NCBI RefSeq assembly: GCF_027947595.1
Contig: NZ_CP116257.1
Location: 2,170,001 to 2,234,000, forward strand
Length of the DNA: 64,000 bases
Direction of reading: 5' to 3'
Source of the DNA: Streptomyces lienomycini
GTDB taxonomy: Bacteria; Actinomycetota; Actinomycetes; Streptomycetales; Streptomycetaceae
Part shown: piece by piece, positions 27,722 to 36,000 of the stretch
How the letters are laid out: each line of letters starts with the position of its first letter
How positions within the stretch are numbered: the first letter of the stretch is position 1
Position numbers and translations under genes: made by a program
Notes under the pieces: model-generated
The model's input: the letters and a program-made list of their open reading frames with translations, nothing else
Databases searched by the model: none
Told to the model about the DNA's origin: nothing

Positions 27722-30150
27722 GTCCGCTCCGTCCGGCCGGCCACCTCGTCCGGCACGGACAGGCGCCGCTGCCCGCCCCGGGCGAGGGCCGCCTCCCGCA
27801 GCGGGCCGAGCCGCGGATGCAGGCGCGCGGCCCACGCCACCACCTCGGCCGGGTCGAGCGTCTCCGGTTCGCCCACCGCGATGCCCGGCAGCAGGCCGGG
27901 CAGCCGCGCGCCCAGGCCGAGCGGCACCGTGAAGGCGGCGGTGCCCGGCCCGCCGACCGCGGTGAGCCGCACGCTCAGGGCACCGCCGGAGACCGACGGC
28001 GTCACGCGCACCAGGTCCAGCAGCGCGGATCGGGCGAGCAACGGCCCCTCCGAGCCGGACGGGACGGGCCCCGCGGCCGGCCACCGCGCCTCGTGCCGCC
28101 GGCCCGCGGTCATGTCGACGACCGTGTCGAAGAAGCGGTTGGGGAACCGGCGGTACTGCCCGCGCAGCAGATGGCGACGGCGCGGCAGCGCGGGGTCGGC
28201 GTGCCGGGCCACGCGGGTGATCCGGGGGACCGCGTCGTCGTCCGTCAGCCGCAGCCTCAACTCCAGCGAGGTGTCCAGGGAGAAGGAGTAGTCGTCCCCG
28301 TCGCGGCGCACACTGCGCGCGTCCTTGCCGATCTTCACCACGACGTGGTCGGCGAAGACCTGGACCTCGTCGTTGTACCGGCGGTCGCCGTACTTGTACT
28401 CCACGGACCGCAGGGTGCCGTCCGCGTGGAAGTTGGCGAGGACGACCGGCCGGTCCGGGGTACGGGGCTCCGGACCGAAGACGGCGAAGTGGGCGGCGCC
28501 GACCAGCGAGAGCTTCTGCTGGTTGCGGTCGAGCACCTCCAGCGAGTACCGCCCGGGATCGGTCACGCCGAACAACTCGTTCGCGAACGGCGCCTCCAGG
28601 TCGGGCGCGTAGACGTACAGACCCGTGGGGCTGCCGTCGTCGCCGGTCCACGGGCGGGCGGCCAGCTGCTCGCCGAGCCCGGCCCGGTCCTGGAAGGTGT
28701 GGAAGGAGTAGGCGTGCGGATGGTCGTCCGGGTCGCGGCGGCCCGGCGGATGAACCACCAGGTGCCGCAGGCAGACACTGCTGCGCCGCAGGTCCCGCAG
28801 CTCGGCCGCGGGGGCCGCGGGGGCGGCCGGGGCGTCCCGCCGGGGGGTGCGCGCGGCGTCGGCGAGCGAGCCGGCGAGCGCGGCGGCGAAGCCGTCCACC
28901 TGGGCCGGGGTCAGGTGCGGCATGGCGTAGAAGTGGTGGAACAGCCGGTCCCCGGTCGAGCCGTCCGGGGCCGTCCACGGCAGCGTGTTGCCCACCAGCC
29001 GGTAGCGTTCGGCCAGTTCGGCGGGCAGTCTGCCGTCGCCGTGGGAGAAACCGGCGACGACCACCGTGTTGCCGGGGGAGGGCAGGACCACGGCGTCCGG
29101 GTCGGCGGCGCGGATCGCGTCGGCCAGCCGGTCGCGCACGCGCAGACAGTCCCGGAACACCTCCCGGTAGCCGTCCGCGGCCAGCCCGAAGACCAGCGAC
29201 CACAGGGCCGCGGCCATCGCGCCGGAACGCGAACCACTGATCGTCTCGTCGACGAAGCCCGACATCGGCGCCGGCACCGCACCGTGGCCCAGCAGGCCCT
29301 TGCGGCACAGGAAGACCCCGCAGCTGTACGGCATCAGCCCGGACTTGTGCGGGTCGAGCACGATCGAGTGGACGTACGGACTGCGGAAGTCGAAGGGCAC
29401 CTCGGGTGCGGTGAACGGCAGGATCATGCCGCCGTGCGCCGCGTCGACGTGGTGGAAGACGCTCAGGTTGCCGCCGCCCGCCGCCCGCCCGGCCAGTACG
29501 CCCGCGATGGCGTCCACCGGGTCGACCAGGCCGGTGTTGTAGTACCCGGCGGTGGACACGACGACGACACCGGTGCGGGCGTCCGCGCCGGTCTCCGCGG
29601 CGAGGGCGTCCAGCGCGGCGTCCACGGCCCCGGCCTCCAGCAGCCAGGAGGGGCCGGCCGGGCACAGCCGCAGTTCCAGGTCGAGGATCTCGGCCGCCTT
29701 GGCCACCGAGTGGTGGGTGAGCGCCGACGCGAGGACGACGACCCGTCCGGCGCCCGCCGCGCGCAGGGCGTTGCGGCCGACGCGCAGACCGGCGAGGGTG
29801 CCCTCGTTGGCGCCGCCGGTGAGGTAGCCGTCGGCGGCGTCGGCGTGCAGCAGGCCGGCGAGTGCCAGGACCGCCTCCCGCTCCAGCCGCCGGGTACCGC
29901 GGACGCCGTCGCCGAAGCGGGTGTGGACGCCCACGTTGTTGGGATTGCGCTCGGCGAAGCGCCCGAACGCGTCCAGTGCCAGGGCGTGCGGCGCCGTCAT
30001 GGCGAACCCCAGCCGCACCGGGTCGTCGGGGGCGTGCCAGCCGGGCACCTCGGCCAGGCGCGCGTCCAGCACCCGCGCCAGCTCGGGGCCCGGCAGCGGG
30101 ACGTCCGGGAAGGCGTCGGTCTCGGTCGAACCGTCCTCCAGGTCGGCCAC
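27718..30150 (-). CDS. Group II PLP-dependent decarboxylase with unknown C-terminal region
   Basis: 810 residues, roughly twice the size of a simple decarboxylase. The N-terminal 420 residues are a fold-type I pyridoxal-phosphate decarboxylase of the histidine/tyrosine/glutamate type: TGGANEGTLAGLRVGRNAL binds phosphate, D236 in HVDAAHGG pairs with the ring nitrogen, and K269 in LDPHKSG is the Schiff-base lysine. Residues about 440-810 match no family I recognise; they are rich in beta-like segments (VYAPDLEAPFANELFGVTDP, DHVVVKIGKDARSV). GTG 30150 has GGAGGAGGA upstream. It lies in the middle of the leftward cluster operon. It should decarboxylate an aromatic or acidic amino acid; the substrate is not evident. 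Confidence 0.8.
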   Translation of the reverse strand: MADLEDGSTETDAFPDVPLPGPELARVLDARLAEVPGWHAPDDPVRLGFAMTAPHALALDAFGRFAERNPNNVGVHTRFGDGVRGTRRLEREAVLALAGLLHADAADGYLTGGANEGTLAGLRVGRNALRAAGAGRVVVLASALTHHSVAKAAEILDLELRLCPAGPSWLLEAGAVDAALDALAAETGADARTGVVVVSTAGYYNTGLVDPVDAIAGVLAGRAAGGGNLSVFHHVDAAHGGMILPFTAPEVPFDFRSPYVHSIVLDPHKSGLMPYSCGVFLCRKGLLGHGAVPAPMSGFVDETISGSRSGAMAAALWSLVFGLAADGYREVFRDCLRVRDRLADAIRAADPDAVVLPSPGNTVVVAGFSHGDGRLPAELAERYRLVGNTLPWTAPDGSTGDRLFHHFYAMPHLTPAQVDGFAAALAGSLADAARTPRRDAPAAPAAPAAELRDLRRSSVCLRHLVVHPPGRRDPDDHPHAYSFHTFQDRAGLGEQLAARPWTGDDGSPTGLYVYAPDLEAPFANELFGVTDPGRYSLEVLDRNQQKLSLVGAAHFAVFGPEPRTPDRPVVLANFHADGTLRSVEYKYGDRRYNDEVQVFADHVVVKIGKDARSVRRDGDDYSFSLDTSLELRLRLTDDDAVPRITRVARHADPALPRRRHLLRGQYRRFPNRFFDTVVDMTAGRRHEARWPAAGPVPSGSEGPLLARSALLDLVRVTPSVSGGALSVRLTAVGGPGTAAFTVPLGLGARLPGLLPGIAVGEPETLDPAEVVAWAARLHPRLGPLREAALARGGQRRLSVPDEVAGRTERT

Positions 30151-30151
30151 G

Positions 30152-30823
30152 TCAGTCCTCCTCCCTGCGCAGCACGCAGCGCAGCACCGCGCGCGGCCCG
30201 ACGTCGAGGTCGCGGACGTAGCTGTGCGTCCCGCCCTCGGGACGCAACCCGGCCCCGGCGAACGCGTCGAGGATCGCGGCGTCGGACAGCAGGGTCATGG
30301 GCACGTCGTCGGGCAGCAGGTACCGGCCGTCTCCGGAGCCCGCGCGCAGCCGCGGGTCCAGGGTCTGGGAGGTGAAGGTGTTCAGCGCGAGCCGCCCGCC
30401 CGGCCGCAGGACCCGGCGGATCTCGCGGACGGCCGTCCCCCACTGGACCCGGTCGACGGCGTTGTGCAGGACGCCGTAGCAGACCACCAGGGCGAAGATG
30501 CCGTCGTCGGCCGGGATCGCGTGGGCGGCGCCCTGCCGCACCGTGACCCGCCCGGACGGGTACCCGGCGGTCCGGGCGCGGGTCGCCTCGACCATGCCGT
30601 CGTGCAGGTCCACGGCGAGGACGTCGAATCCCCGCTCCAGCAGGGCCACGGTGCCCCGGCCGCCGCCGCAGCCCAGGTCGAGGGCCGGACCGTCGACGGG
30701 GACGCGGCGGAGCAGGTCGGTGAGGTAGGGCCGGGCGTGCAGGGAGCGGAACTCCGCGACGGTGTCCGGGGCGTTCCAGTAGGCGGCGGCCCGGTCGGCG
30801 GCCGTCCTCGCGTCGGTGGTCAT
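30152..30823 (-). CDS. Class I SAM-dependent methyltransferase
   Basis: 223 residues. A Rossmann methyltransferase with motif I LDLGCGGGRG (residues 49-57), motif II VLAVDLHDGMVEATR and the post-motif ALVVCYGVLHN and VLRPGGRLALNTFTS. It is of the UbiE/Methyltransf_11 type that acts on small molecules. ATG overlaps the kinase stop as ATGA, placing it in the cluster operon. The acceptor is unknown. Confidence 0.85.
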   Translation of the reverse strand: MTTDARTAADRAAAYWNAPDTVAEFRSLHARPYLTDLLRRVPVDGPALDLGCGGGRGTVALLERGFDVLAVDLHDGMVEATRARTAGYPSGRVTVRQGAAHAIPADDGIFALVVCYGVLHNAVDRVQWGTAVREIRRVLRPGGRLALNTFTSQTLDPRLRAGSGDGRYLLPDDVPMTLLSDAAILDAFAGAGLRPEGGTHSYVRDLDVGPRAVLRCVLRREED

Positions 30824-31923
30824 CGCACTGACTCCGTCTCCTCGTAGGTGCCGTTGTGCGGTCGGGCGTGGACGACGTCCATGTCCAGCTCCGCGAAGCG
30901 GCCGGCGCAGCGGTCCGGGTCGTCGGTGAGGGCGAAGAAGGCCGGGCCGACGGACGACAGGGCGAGCACCGTCGCCGCCTTCTCGTGCCACAGCGACTCC
31001 ACCTCGCCGGCCAGTGCGGTCAGGCCGGGGTGCGAGAAGGAGCAGTTCTCGATGCTGCCCATCCGGAACCGGTAGTCGAAGACCAGCGAGCCGAGCGGGG
31101 CCAGGTCGCCGCGCAGGGCGGCGGGCATGGCCTCGTGCAGCATCCGGAACGCGATGGTGGGCGACCAGCGTTCGCCGGTGGCCCGGAACCGGTCGAAGTG
31201 GGCGACCTCGGCGGCCATCAGCTCGTCGGTGGGGCGCTCCTCCAGGGCCCGCGGGACTCCGATGACCAGGGACAGGTGATCGGGCACGGGAGCGGACAGC
31301 ACGACGGTGCTCCGTCCGGCCACGACCTGCACCCCGCCCGGGTAGAGGCCGGAGGCGGCCGAGCCGCCGATGCACTGCACGGGGGTGAGCAGACCGGGCC
31401 GGCTGCCGTGCTCCTCACCGTGGTTGCCGGTGAGGTACGGCAGCAGGTCGGCACGGTCCACCGGGCAGCCGTACAGGTGGTTGACGGTGGCGGCGACGGC
31501 CGCGATGAGGCTGCTGCTGGAGCCGAACCCGGCGTGCACGGGCAGCGGGTCGCTGTCGACGCCGATCGCCAGGTCGGGCTCCACACCGAGGGCCGCACAC
31601 ATGATGAGGGCCGCGTGTGTGACCAGTTCGGGCCTGCGCACGCCGGGGTCCAGGAGCAGCCCGGCCCCCGGTTCCCGGCGGCGCACGTGGACGTGGTGGT
31701 GGCGGGCGACGGAGAAGACGACCTCTCCGGCGTCGTAGATCAGGTGGTTGTCGCCCGCGATCGCCCCGGGTTGCAGGGCCATGGCGTTCAGCCGGGTGGG
31801 GTAGCGCACGCGCACCTCGTCGGCGGCCGGGCGCACCGGGCCCGGGGGCGCGGCGAGGGGATGGTGGACGGTTCCGGGGGTGAAGGGCGCGAACACGGGG
31901 GCCGCGGGTGGGGTGGAGGCCAT
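30820..31923 (-). CDS. GHMP-family kinase-like protein
   Basis: 367 residues. The GHMP ATP-loop is clear as PVHAGFGSSSSLIAAVAATV (128-147). The C-terminal motif LALSSVGPAFFALTDDP resembles the glycine-rich third motif of GHMP kinases and, more closely, of the archaeal sugar kinase/beta-RFAP synthase subgroup. It probably phosphorylates a sugar or alcohol intermediate; a pterin-type synthase reaction is the alternative. ATG 31923 is chosen with GGAGAA 10 bases upstream; a GTG at 31932 overlapping the prior stop is possible. It is paired with a HAD phosphatase in the same operon. Confidence 0.7.
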   Translation of the reverse strand: MASTPPAAPVFAPFTPGTVHHPLAAPPGPVRPAADEVRVRYPTRLNAMALQPGAIAGDNHLIYDAGEVVFSVARHHHVHVRRREPGAGLLLDPGVRRPELVTHAALIMCAALGVEPDLAIGVDSDPLPVHAGFGSSSSLIAAVAATVNHLYGCPVDRADLLPYLTGNHGEEHGSRPGLLTPVQCIGGSAASGLYPGGVQVVAGRSTVVLSAPVPDHLSLVIGVPRALEERPTDELMAAEVAHFDRFRATGERWSPTIAFRMLHEAMPAALRGDLAPLGSLVFDYRFRMGSIENCSFSHPGLTALAGEVESLWHEKAATVLALSSVGPAFFALTDDPDRCAGRFAELDMDVVHARPHNGTYEETESVR

Positions 31924-31928
31924 GGGGG

Positions 31929-33005
31929 TCACTTCTCCGGGGTCGCGCCGGCCGAGGCGCCGGACAGGAGCTGGTGCCGGGCGAGGGTCAGCTCCGCCAG
32001 GTGGTCGAGGGAGTCGGTGGTGTAGCCGCCGCTGCCGAGGGAGCCGTCCGGGCGGATGTTCATGTTGGCCTTGGCGAGTTGCAGGTGGGGCAGGCGGAAA
32101 CGGAGCAGCTCCCGCATGAGCGCCCGCAGTCCGTCGAGCGTGCGTGCGGCGGCGGGGCCGGCGGTGGAGCGTCCGGCCTCGTCCACCAGCCGGGGGAGCA
32201 GGGGGCGGTGGCGGCGGGCCAGGTCGCTCGCCGCGCGGTAGGCGGCGGGCAGGTAGGGCAGGTTCTCGCGCAGGTACCCCTCGTACCACTCCTCCCGGGG
32301 GTCGCCGGGCTCCGGCCGGATCAGCAGGATGTCGACGAGCAGCGGCGTCATCTGGGCCCCGCCCGGCGCGTAGAGCACCTGGCCGCCGACGGTCATGGGC
32401 GGGAAGTAGGGGCGCAGTTCGCCCGAGAACGTCTGCGGGGTGATGGCCCGTTTCACCGCCAGCAGCGACTGGGCGAAGACGGTGAACCCCCGGGTGGCCT
32501 CGGCCAGCAGCTCCGCCACCACGGGGTCGTCCGCGGTCAGCGCGAGCGCGTCGAGCAGCGCGTCGACGGCGGGACGCAGGGCGACTCCCGCGGTGCGCAC
32601 CTCCCGGATGAACAGGGCCTCCTCGGGCAGTTCGGTGAAGGAGCGCACGGCGTTCTCGGGGTTGCGCAGGGCGTAGGTGTAGACGCTGTCGCGCGGCACC
32701 TCCCCGGTGCGGGCGCCCAGCCGCAGCAGGTTCTCCTCCGCGCCGGGCACGCTGCGGAGGTCGACTCCGTGGCGTTCGAGCGAGGCGAGGGCGAAGCCGA
32801 GGTCGCGCAGGGCGGCTCCGGCGGTGACGGTGTCGCGGACGTTCGCCGCGACCCGGTCGTTCCAGGTGCGGGCGAGGCGGTCGAGGCCGGTGACGTCCCC
32901 GGCTCTGTTGAGGGCGGGCAGCCGCGGCGCGTCGCGGGCGGCGTCGAGGGGGTCGGAACCGGCCACGAGGCGGTCCAGTTCACGCATGGGTGAGGCGAGC
33001 AGCAC
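31929..33005 (-). CDS. PrnB/indoleamine 2,3-dioxygenase-superfamily heme protein
   Basis: 358 residues, all-helical, no signal. The C-terminal block FRLPHLQLAKANMNI followed by GSLGSGGYTTDSLDHLAEL aligns with the IDO proximal-heme block (FRSYH-IQIVTKYI, then GTGGTDLMNFLK), making H307 the likely heme ligand. Upstream, LRPYFPPMTVGG and APGGAQMTPLLVDILL resemble PrnB/DUF1864 proteins. PrnB rearranges a chlorotryptophan in pyrrolnitrin synthesis; other members cleave or hydroxylate indoles. The substrate here is unknown, though an aromatic amino acid would fit. GTG 33005 has AGGAG upstream at slightly long spacing; ATG 32987 is an alternative. Confidence 0.65.
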   Translation of the reverse strand: MLLASPMRELDRLVAGSDPLDAARDAPRLPALNRAGDVTGLDRLARTWNDRVAANVRDTVTAGAALRDLGFALASLERHGVDLRSVPGAEENLLRLGARTGEVPRDSVYTYALRNPENAVRSFTELPEEALFIREVRTAGVALRPAVDALLDALALTADDPVVAELLAEATRGFTVFAQSLLAVKRAITPQTFSGELRPYFPPMTVGGQVLYAPGGAQMTPLLVDILLIRPEPGDPREEWYEGYLRENLPYLPAAYRAASDLARRHRPLLPRLVDEAGRSTAGPAAARTLDGLRALMRELLRFRLPHLQLAKANMNIRPDGSLGSGGYTTDSLDHLAELTLARHQLLSGASAGATPEK

Positions 33006-33143
33006 GGAAATCGCAGTCTCCTGGTGGGGTGAGAGCGCGGTTCGACGGCGGTGACGGCGTCACGGGCCGGGGAGCGGCCCGGTCGCGGTCCCCGGCCGGA
33101 GGTCGGTGGTGCGGTTCGGTACTCGGCGGACGGTCCGTCCGGG

Positions 33144-33812
33144 TCAGAGGCAGTCGATGAGTTCGTCCAGGGCGCGCACGCGCCGGGCGACGGGCCCCGG
33201 AGGGACGGTCGAGCGGGGCGCGTCGGTGAGCCAGACGGCGGGCAGTCCCGCGGCGTCGGCGGCGGCCAGGCCGGCGTAGGAGTCCTCGACGGCGAGGGGT
33301 CCGGCGGCCGGTTCCGCGGGGGCGCAGGCGCGCAGTGCGCCGAGGTAGGTGTCGGGGGCGGGCTTGGTCCGTACGCCGGGGCCCGCGCAGTGCACGGAGT
33401 GGAAGGCGGACCGGATGCCCAGCCTCCCGAGATGGCCCTCCACCCAGTCCCGGCAGTTGCCGGAGGCGACCGTGAGGCGGTGCCCCCGCTCCCGGCAGTG
33501 GGCGAGGAAGGGCCGGACCCCGGCCCGCGCTTCGAGGAGGTCGGCCCGGGCGCGGTTGCGCCGTTCGAACTCGGCCCACAGGGCCGTGGTGCGCCGCAGG
33601 CCCAGCGTGCCGGTCAGGCCGCGGCGCAGAGTGTCCCGGTCGAGCGTGCCGTCGGGACGGACGCTCAGTGTGCCGCGCGGCTCGAGCGAGGCCTCGCGCA
33701 GCAGTTGGCGCCAGACGTCGATACCGGTGCGTTCCGTGTCGAGCAGTACCCCGTCGAAGTCCAGGACGATCACCCGTCCTGTCGCCCCGACGCGTAAGTC
33801 CCGCGTCCTCAC
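33144..33812 (-). CDS. HAD-superfamily hydrolase
   Basis: 222 residues. Motif I VLDFDGVLLDTER has nucleophile D18 and D20; motif II is LTVASGN; motif III/IV is KPAPDTYLGAL with VEDSYAGLAAADAAG. This is a beta-phosphoglucomutase/phosphoglycolate-phosphatase-like sugar phosphatase or mutase. It is the first gene of the leftward cluster operon, downstream of a dre site at 33882. Codon 6 is TTA, the rare bldA-dependent Leu codon, if GTG 33812 is the true start; a GTG at codon 14 would avoid it. It could remove or move a phosphate set by the GHMP kinase. Confidence 0.82.
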   Translation of the reverse strand: MRTRDLRVGATGRVIVLDFDGVLLDTERTGIDVWRQLLREASLEPRGTLSVRPDGTLDRDTLRRGLTGTLGLRRTTALWAEFERRNRARADLLEARAGVRPFLAHCRERGHRLTVASGNCRDWVEGHLGRLGIRSAFHSVHCAGPGVRTKPAPDTYLGALRACAPAEPAAGPLAVEDSYAGLAAADAAGLPAVWLTDAPRSTVPPGPVARRVRALDELIDCL

Positions 33813-33881
33813 GATCGATTCCCCCGTCCCCCGTGCACGGCGAAGCCGACGGCCACACGGATGCGGCCGCCCTGCTCACCC

Positions 33882-33897
33882 TTTGGTCTGGACCATT
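33882..33897. promoter_or_regulatory. DasR operator (dre) upstream of cluster operon
   Basis: TTTGGTCTGGACCATT holds TGGTCTGGACCA, one base from the dre core. It lies 70 bp upstream of the HAD gene, the first gene of the leftward operon, and 69 bp after the GH3 gene stop. It predicts DasR/GlcNAc control of the whole operon. Confidence 0.75.
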
Positions 33898-33965
33898 GAA
33901 CTCTAAGTGGCAACGTCCGGTACTTCAACAGGCTTTGGGGAACCGCGCCCCGCGCGGTCCGGGCG

Positions 33966-35480
33966 TCAGTCCGTGCCGGCCAGGATCTCCGCCGCCGCCG
34001 TCCCGGAGGCGGCGCTCGCGCCGTGGGTGAAGATCTGGGCCGTGGCGGAGGCGGTGGCGCCGGGCAGGCCCATCTCCACCACGATCGCGTCCGGGCGCGC
34101 GGTGGTCAGACCGGTCACGGCACGGTGCATCCAGGGGTGCCGGGCGGCGTCGCGGGCGACGATCACCAGCGGGCGCCCCGCGGCCGGTTCGAGGGCGCAC
34201 TGCTCCAGCGCCACCGTCCCCTCCTCCAGTTCCCGCGCGCGCACCCGCACGGAGGTCGTGCCGGGCAGCCGCTCCCGCAGCGGGTCGGCCACGCCCCACG
34301 GGGTCTCCTTGCCGATGGCCATGTTGGTGACCGGGGCCAGCTCGACGACGTGCGGCGCGGTGGTCAGCGGCAGGGCGGCCCGGGCGGCACCGGTGACCCG
34401 CACGGCGCGACGCGCGGCGGCGTGACCGATGCCGTCCCCGGCCGGCTCCCCACCGCCCCCGGCCGCCCGGAGCCCGGCCGACCAGTGGGCGAACTCCCGT
34501 ACCCGGCCCGCCGCCTCGGCCAGCCGCCGCTCCGGCAGCTCCCCGCCCTCCACCGCGGCGACCAGGGCCTTGACCAGCAGGGCGACGGTGGCCTCCTCGG
34601 CGCTCTCGCCGCCCACGCAGACGGCGTCCACCCCGGCGGCCACCGCCTTCACCGTGGCCCCGTCGATGCCGTACCGGCGGGTGACGGCGCCCATCTCGAT
34701 CGCGTCGCTGACGATCAGGCCGTCGAAGCCCAACTCCTCGCGGAGCAGGCCCTGCAGGATGGGCCGGCTCAGCGTGGCCGGCAGGTCAGGGTCGTAGGCC
34801 GGCACCAGCAGGTGGCCGCTCATGACCGCGCGCACCCCGGCCGCGACGGCGGCCCGGAACGGGGGCAGTGCCTGGGCGGCGATCTCGTCCCGCCCGGCCG
34901 GGTAGGAGGGCAGGTCGTGGTGGGAGTCGACGGCGACGTCCCCGTGGCCGGGGAAGTGCTTGGCGCAGGCGGCGACGCCGGAGGACTGGAGCCCGCGGAT
35001 CCAGGCGGTGGTGTGCCGCGCGACCACGTCGGGGTCCGAGCCGAAGGAGCGCACGCCGATGATCGGGTTGTCCGGGTTGGAGTTGACGTCGGCGCTCGGC
35101 GCGTAGTCGAGGCTCACTCCGGCGGTGCGCAGCTGCCGGCCGAGGTCGGCGGCGACGGCCTCGGTCAGCCCGGTGTCGTCGACGGTGCCGAGCGCGAGGT
35201 TGCCCGGCCGGGACGAGCCGGTGGCGGACTCGATGCGGGTGACGTCGCCCGCCTCCTCGTCGATCGCGACGATCAGGTCCGGGTTCTCGGCGCGCAGTCG
35301 TGCGGTCAGCCGGGCCACCTGCTCGGTGGAGACGATGTTGCGGGAGAAGAGCACGACGGAGGCCAGTCCGTCGCCGATGTCGCGCAGGATCCAGTCGGGG
35401 GCCTCGGTGCCCACGAAGCCCGGCTGCAGAACGGAGAGCGCGAGCCGACGCAACTCGCTGCTGTGCTTGCTGGAGGACAT
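33966..35480 (-). CDS. GH3 beta-N-acetylglucosaminidase (NagZ-like)
   Basis: 504 residues, cytoplasmic (no signal). The GH3 barrel carries KHFPGHGDVAVDSHHDLP (174-191), including the Asp-Ser-His unit (H187) that serves as acid/base in NagZ-type GlcNAcases. The nucleophile Asp lies in GLIVSDAIEMGAV. A C-terminal alpha/beta region (about 360-504) is extra relative to the short E. coli NagZ. It should cleave GlcNAc from chitooligosaccharides or muropeptides. Two dre sites lie 24 and 134 bp upstream, so DasR control is very likely. It may be an independent chitin-catabolic gene rather than part of the flanking biosynthetic operons. Confidence 0.9.
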   Translation of the reverse strand: MSSSKHSSELRRLALSVLQPGFVGTEAPDWILRDIGDGLASVVLFSRNIVSTEQVARLTARLRAENPDLIVAIDEEAGDVTRIESATGSSRPGNLALGTVDDTGLTEAVAADLGRQLRTAGVSLDYAPSADVNSNPDNPIIGVRSFGSDPDVVARHTTAWIRGLQSSGVAACAKHFPGHGDVAVDSHHDLPSYPAGRDEIAAQALPPFRAAVAAGVRAVMSGHLLVPAYDPDLPATLSRPILQGLLREELGFDGLIVSDAIEMGAVTRRYGIDGATVKAVAAGVDAVCVGGESAEEATVALLVKALVAAVEGGELPERRLAEAAGRVREFAHWSAGLRAAGGGGEPAGDGIGHAAARRAVRVTGAARAALPLTTAPHVVELAPVTNMAIGKETPWGVADPLRERLPGTTSVRVRARELEEGTVALEQCALEPAAGRPLVIVARDAARHPWMHRAVTGLTTARPDAIVVEMGLPGATASATAQIFTHGASAASGTAAAEILAGTD

Positions 35481-35503
35481 CGGCCGCGCCTTTCGGATGA
35501 GTT

Positions 35504-35519
35504 CTTGGTATAGACCAAG
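35504..35519. promoter_or_regulatory. DasR operator (dre) proximal to GH3 gene
   Basis: CTTGGTATAGACCAAG is palindromic apart from the central bases and differs by one base from the TGGTCTAGACCA core. It is 24 bp before the GH3 start codon, a position expected to block transcription initiation. Confidence 0.8.
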
Positions 35520-35613
35520 AGGGTGCGCGTTCAGGTTAACCACGCCTGTCAAGAGCGGCTTTCTCAACTCGGAAGTAACAACTGAGCTAGCCGGAACGGG
35601 TGTTGACACTTCC

Positions 35614-35629
35614 CTTGGTCTAGTCCATT
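35614..35629. promoter_or_regulatory. DasR operator (dre) distal to GH3 gene
   Basis: CTTGGTCTAGTCCATT has TGGTCTAGTCCA, one base from the dre core. It is 134 bp upstream of the GH3 start and 372 bp before the divergent PhyH gene. Confidence 0.8.
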
Positions 35630-36000
35630 GTGAGGCGCAAGTTCGGCGAGGGACGGATGCGACATCGGTCCCCGCGCCGGACACCTGCCGCGGCCGGGCT
35701 GCGAAGACCCCGCCGCGGTGACGACTTCCGTACGACGACTTCCGTGACGACCACCCCGGACGAGACGACCATTCCGGACGAGGGCGCGGACCGGGGCGAC
35801 CCCCCGAGCGGGGCCACCCCCGAGCGGGGCGAACCCCCGGGCGGGGGAGCACCCCGTCCGTCCGAGCCGCCCCCGTCGCCCCGCTTCCGTGCCGCGAGCG
35901 GGCCCCGCTGCCACCACCGACCTCATGTGCGACGGCCCGACCACCGTCGTCCACACCGCCGTCGCCCGCACGGGGCTTCGGCGAGGATCTGGAGCACCAC

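Larger units (their letters stand above)
35481..36000. other. Intergenic region between GH3 gene and PhyH operon
   Basis: This 520-bp divergent gap has no convincing gene. It contains two dre sites near the GH3 side (35504-35519, 35614-35629), an A/T-richer patch around 35540-35600 (GGTTAACC, GTAACAACTGAG) that probably holds the GH3 promoter, and a G/C-rich stretch at 35780-35850 with three imperfect copies of CCCCCGAGCGGGG. The PhyH ribosome site GGAG lies 7 bases before 36001. Confidence 0.6.

Noticed and set aside
26437..30375. 1,300-codon plus-strand frame opposite the decarboxylase and glycosyltransferase
   Set aside because: Antisense shadow; the opposite strand carries catalytic motifs and start/stop overlaps.
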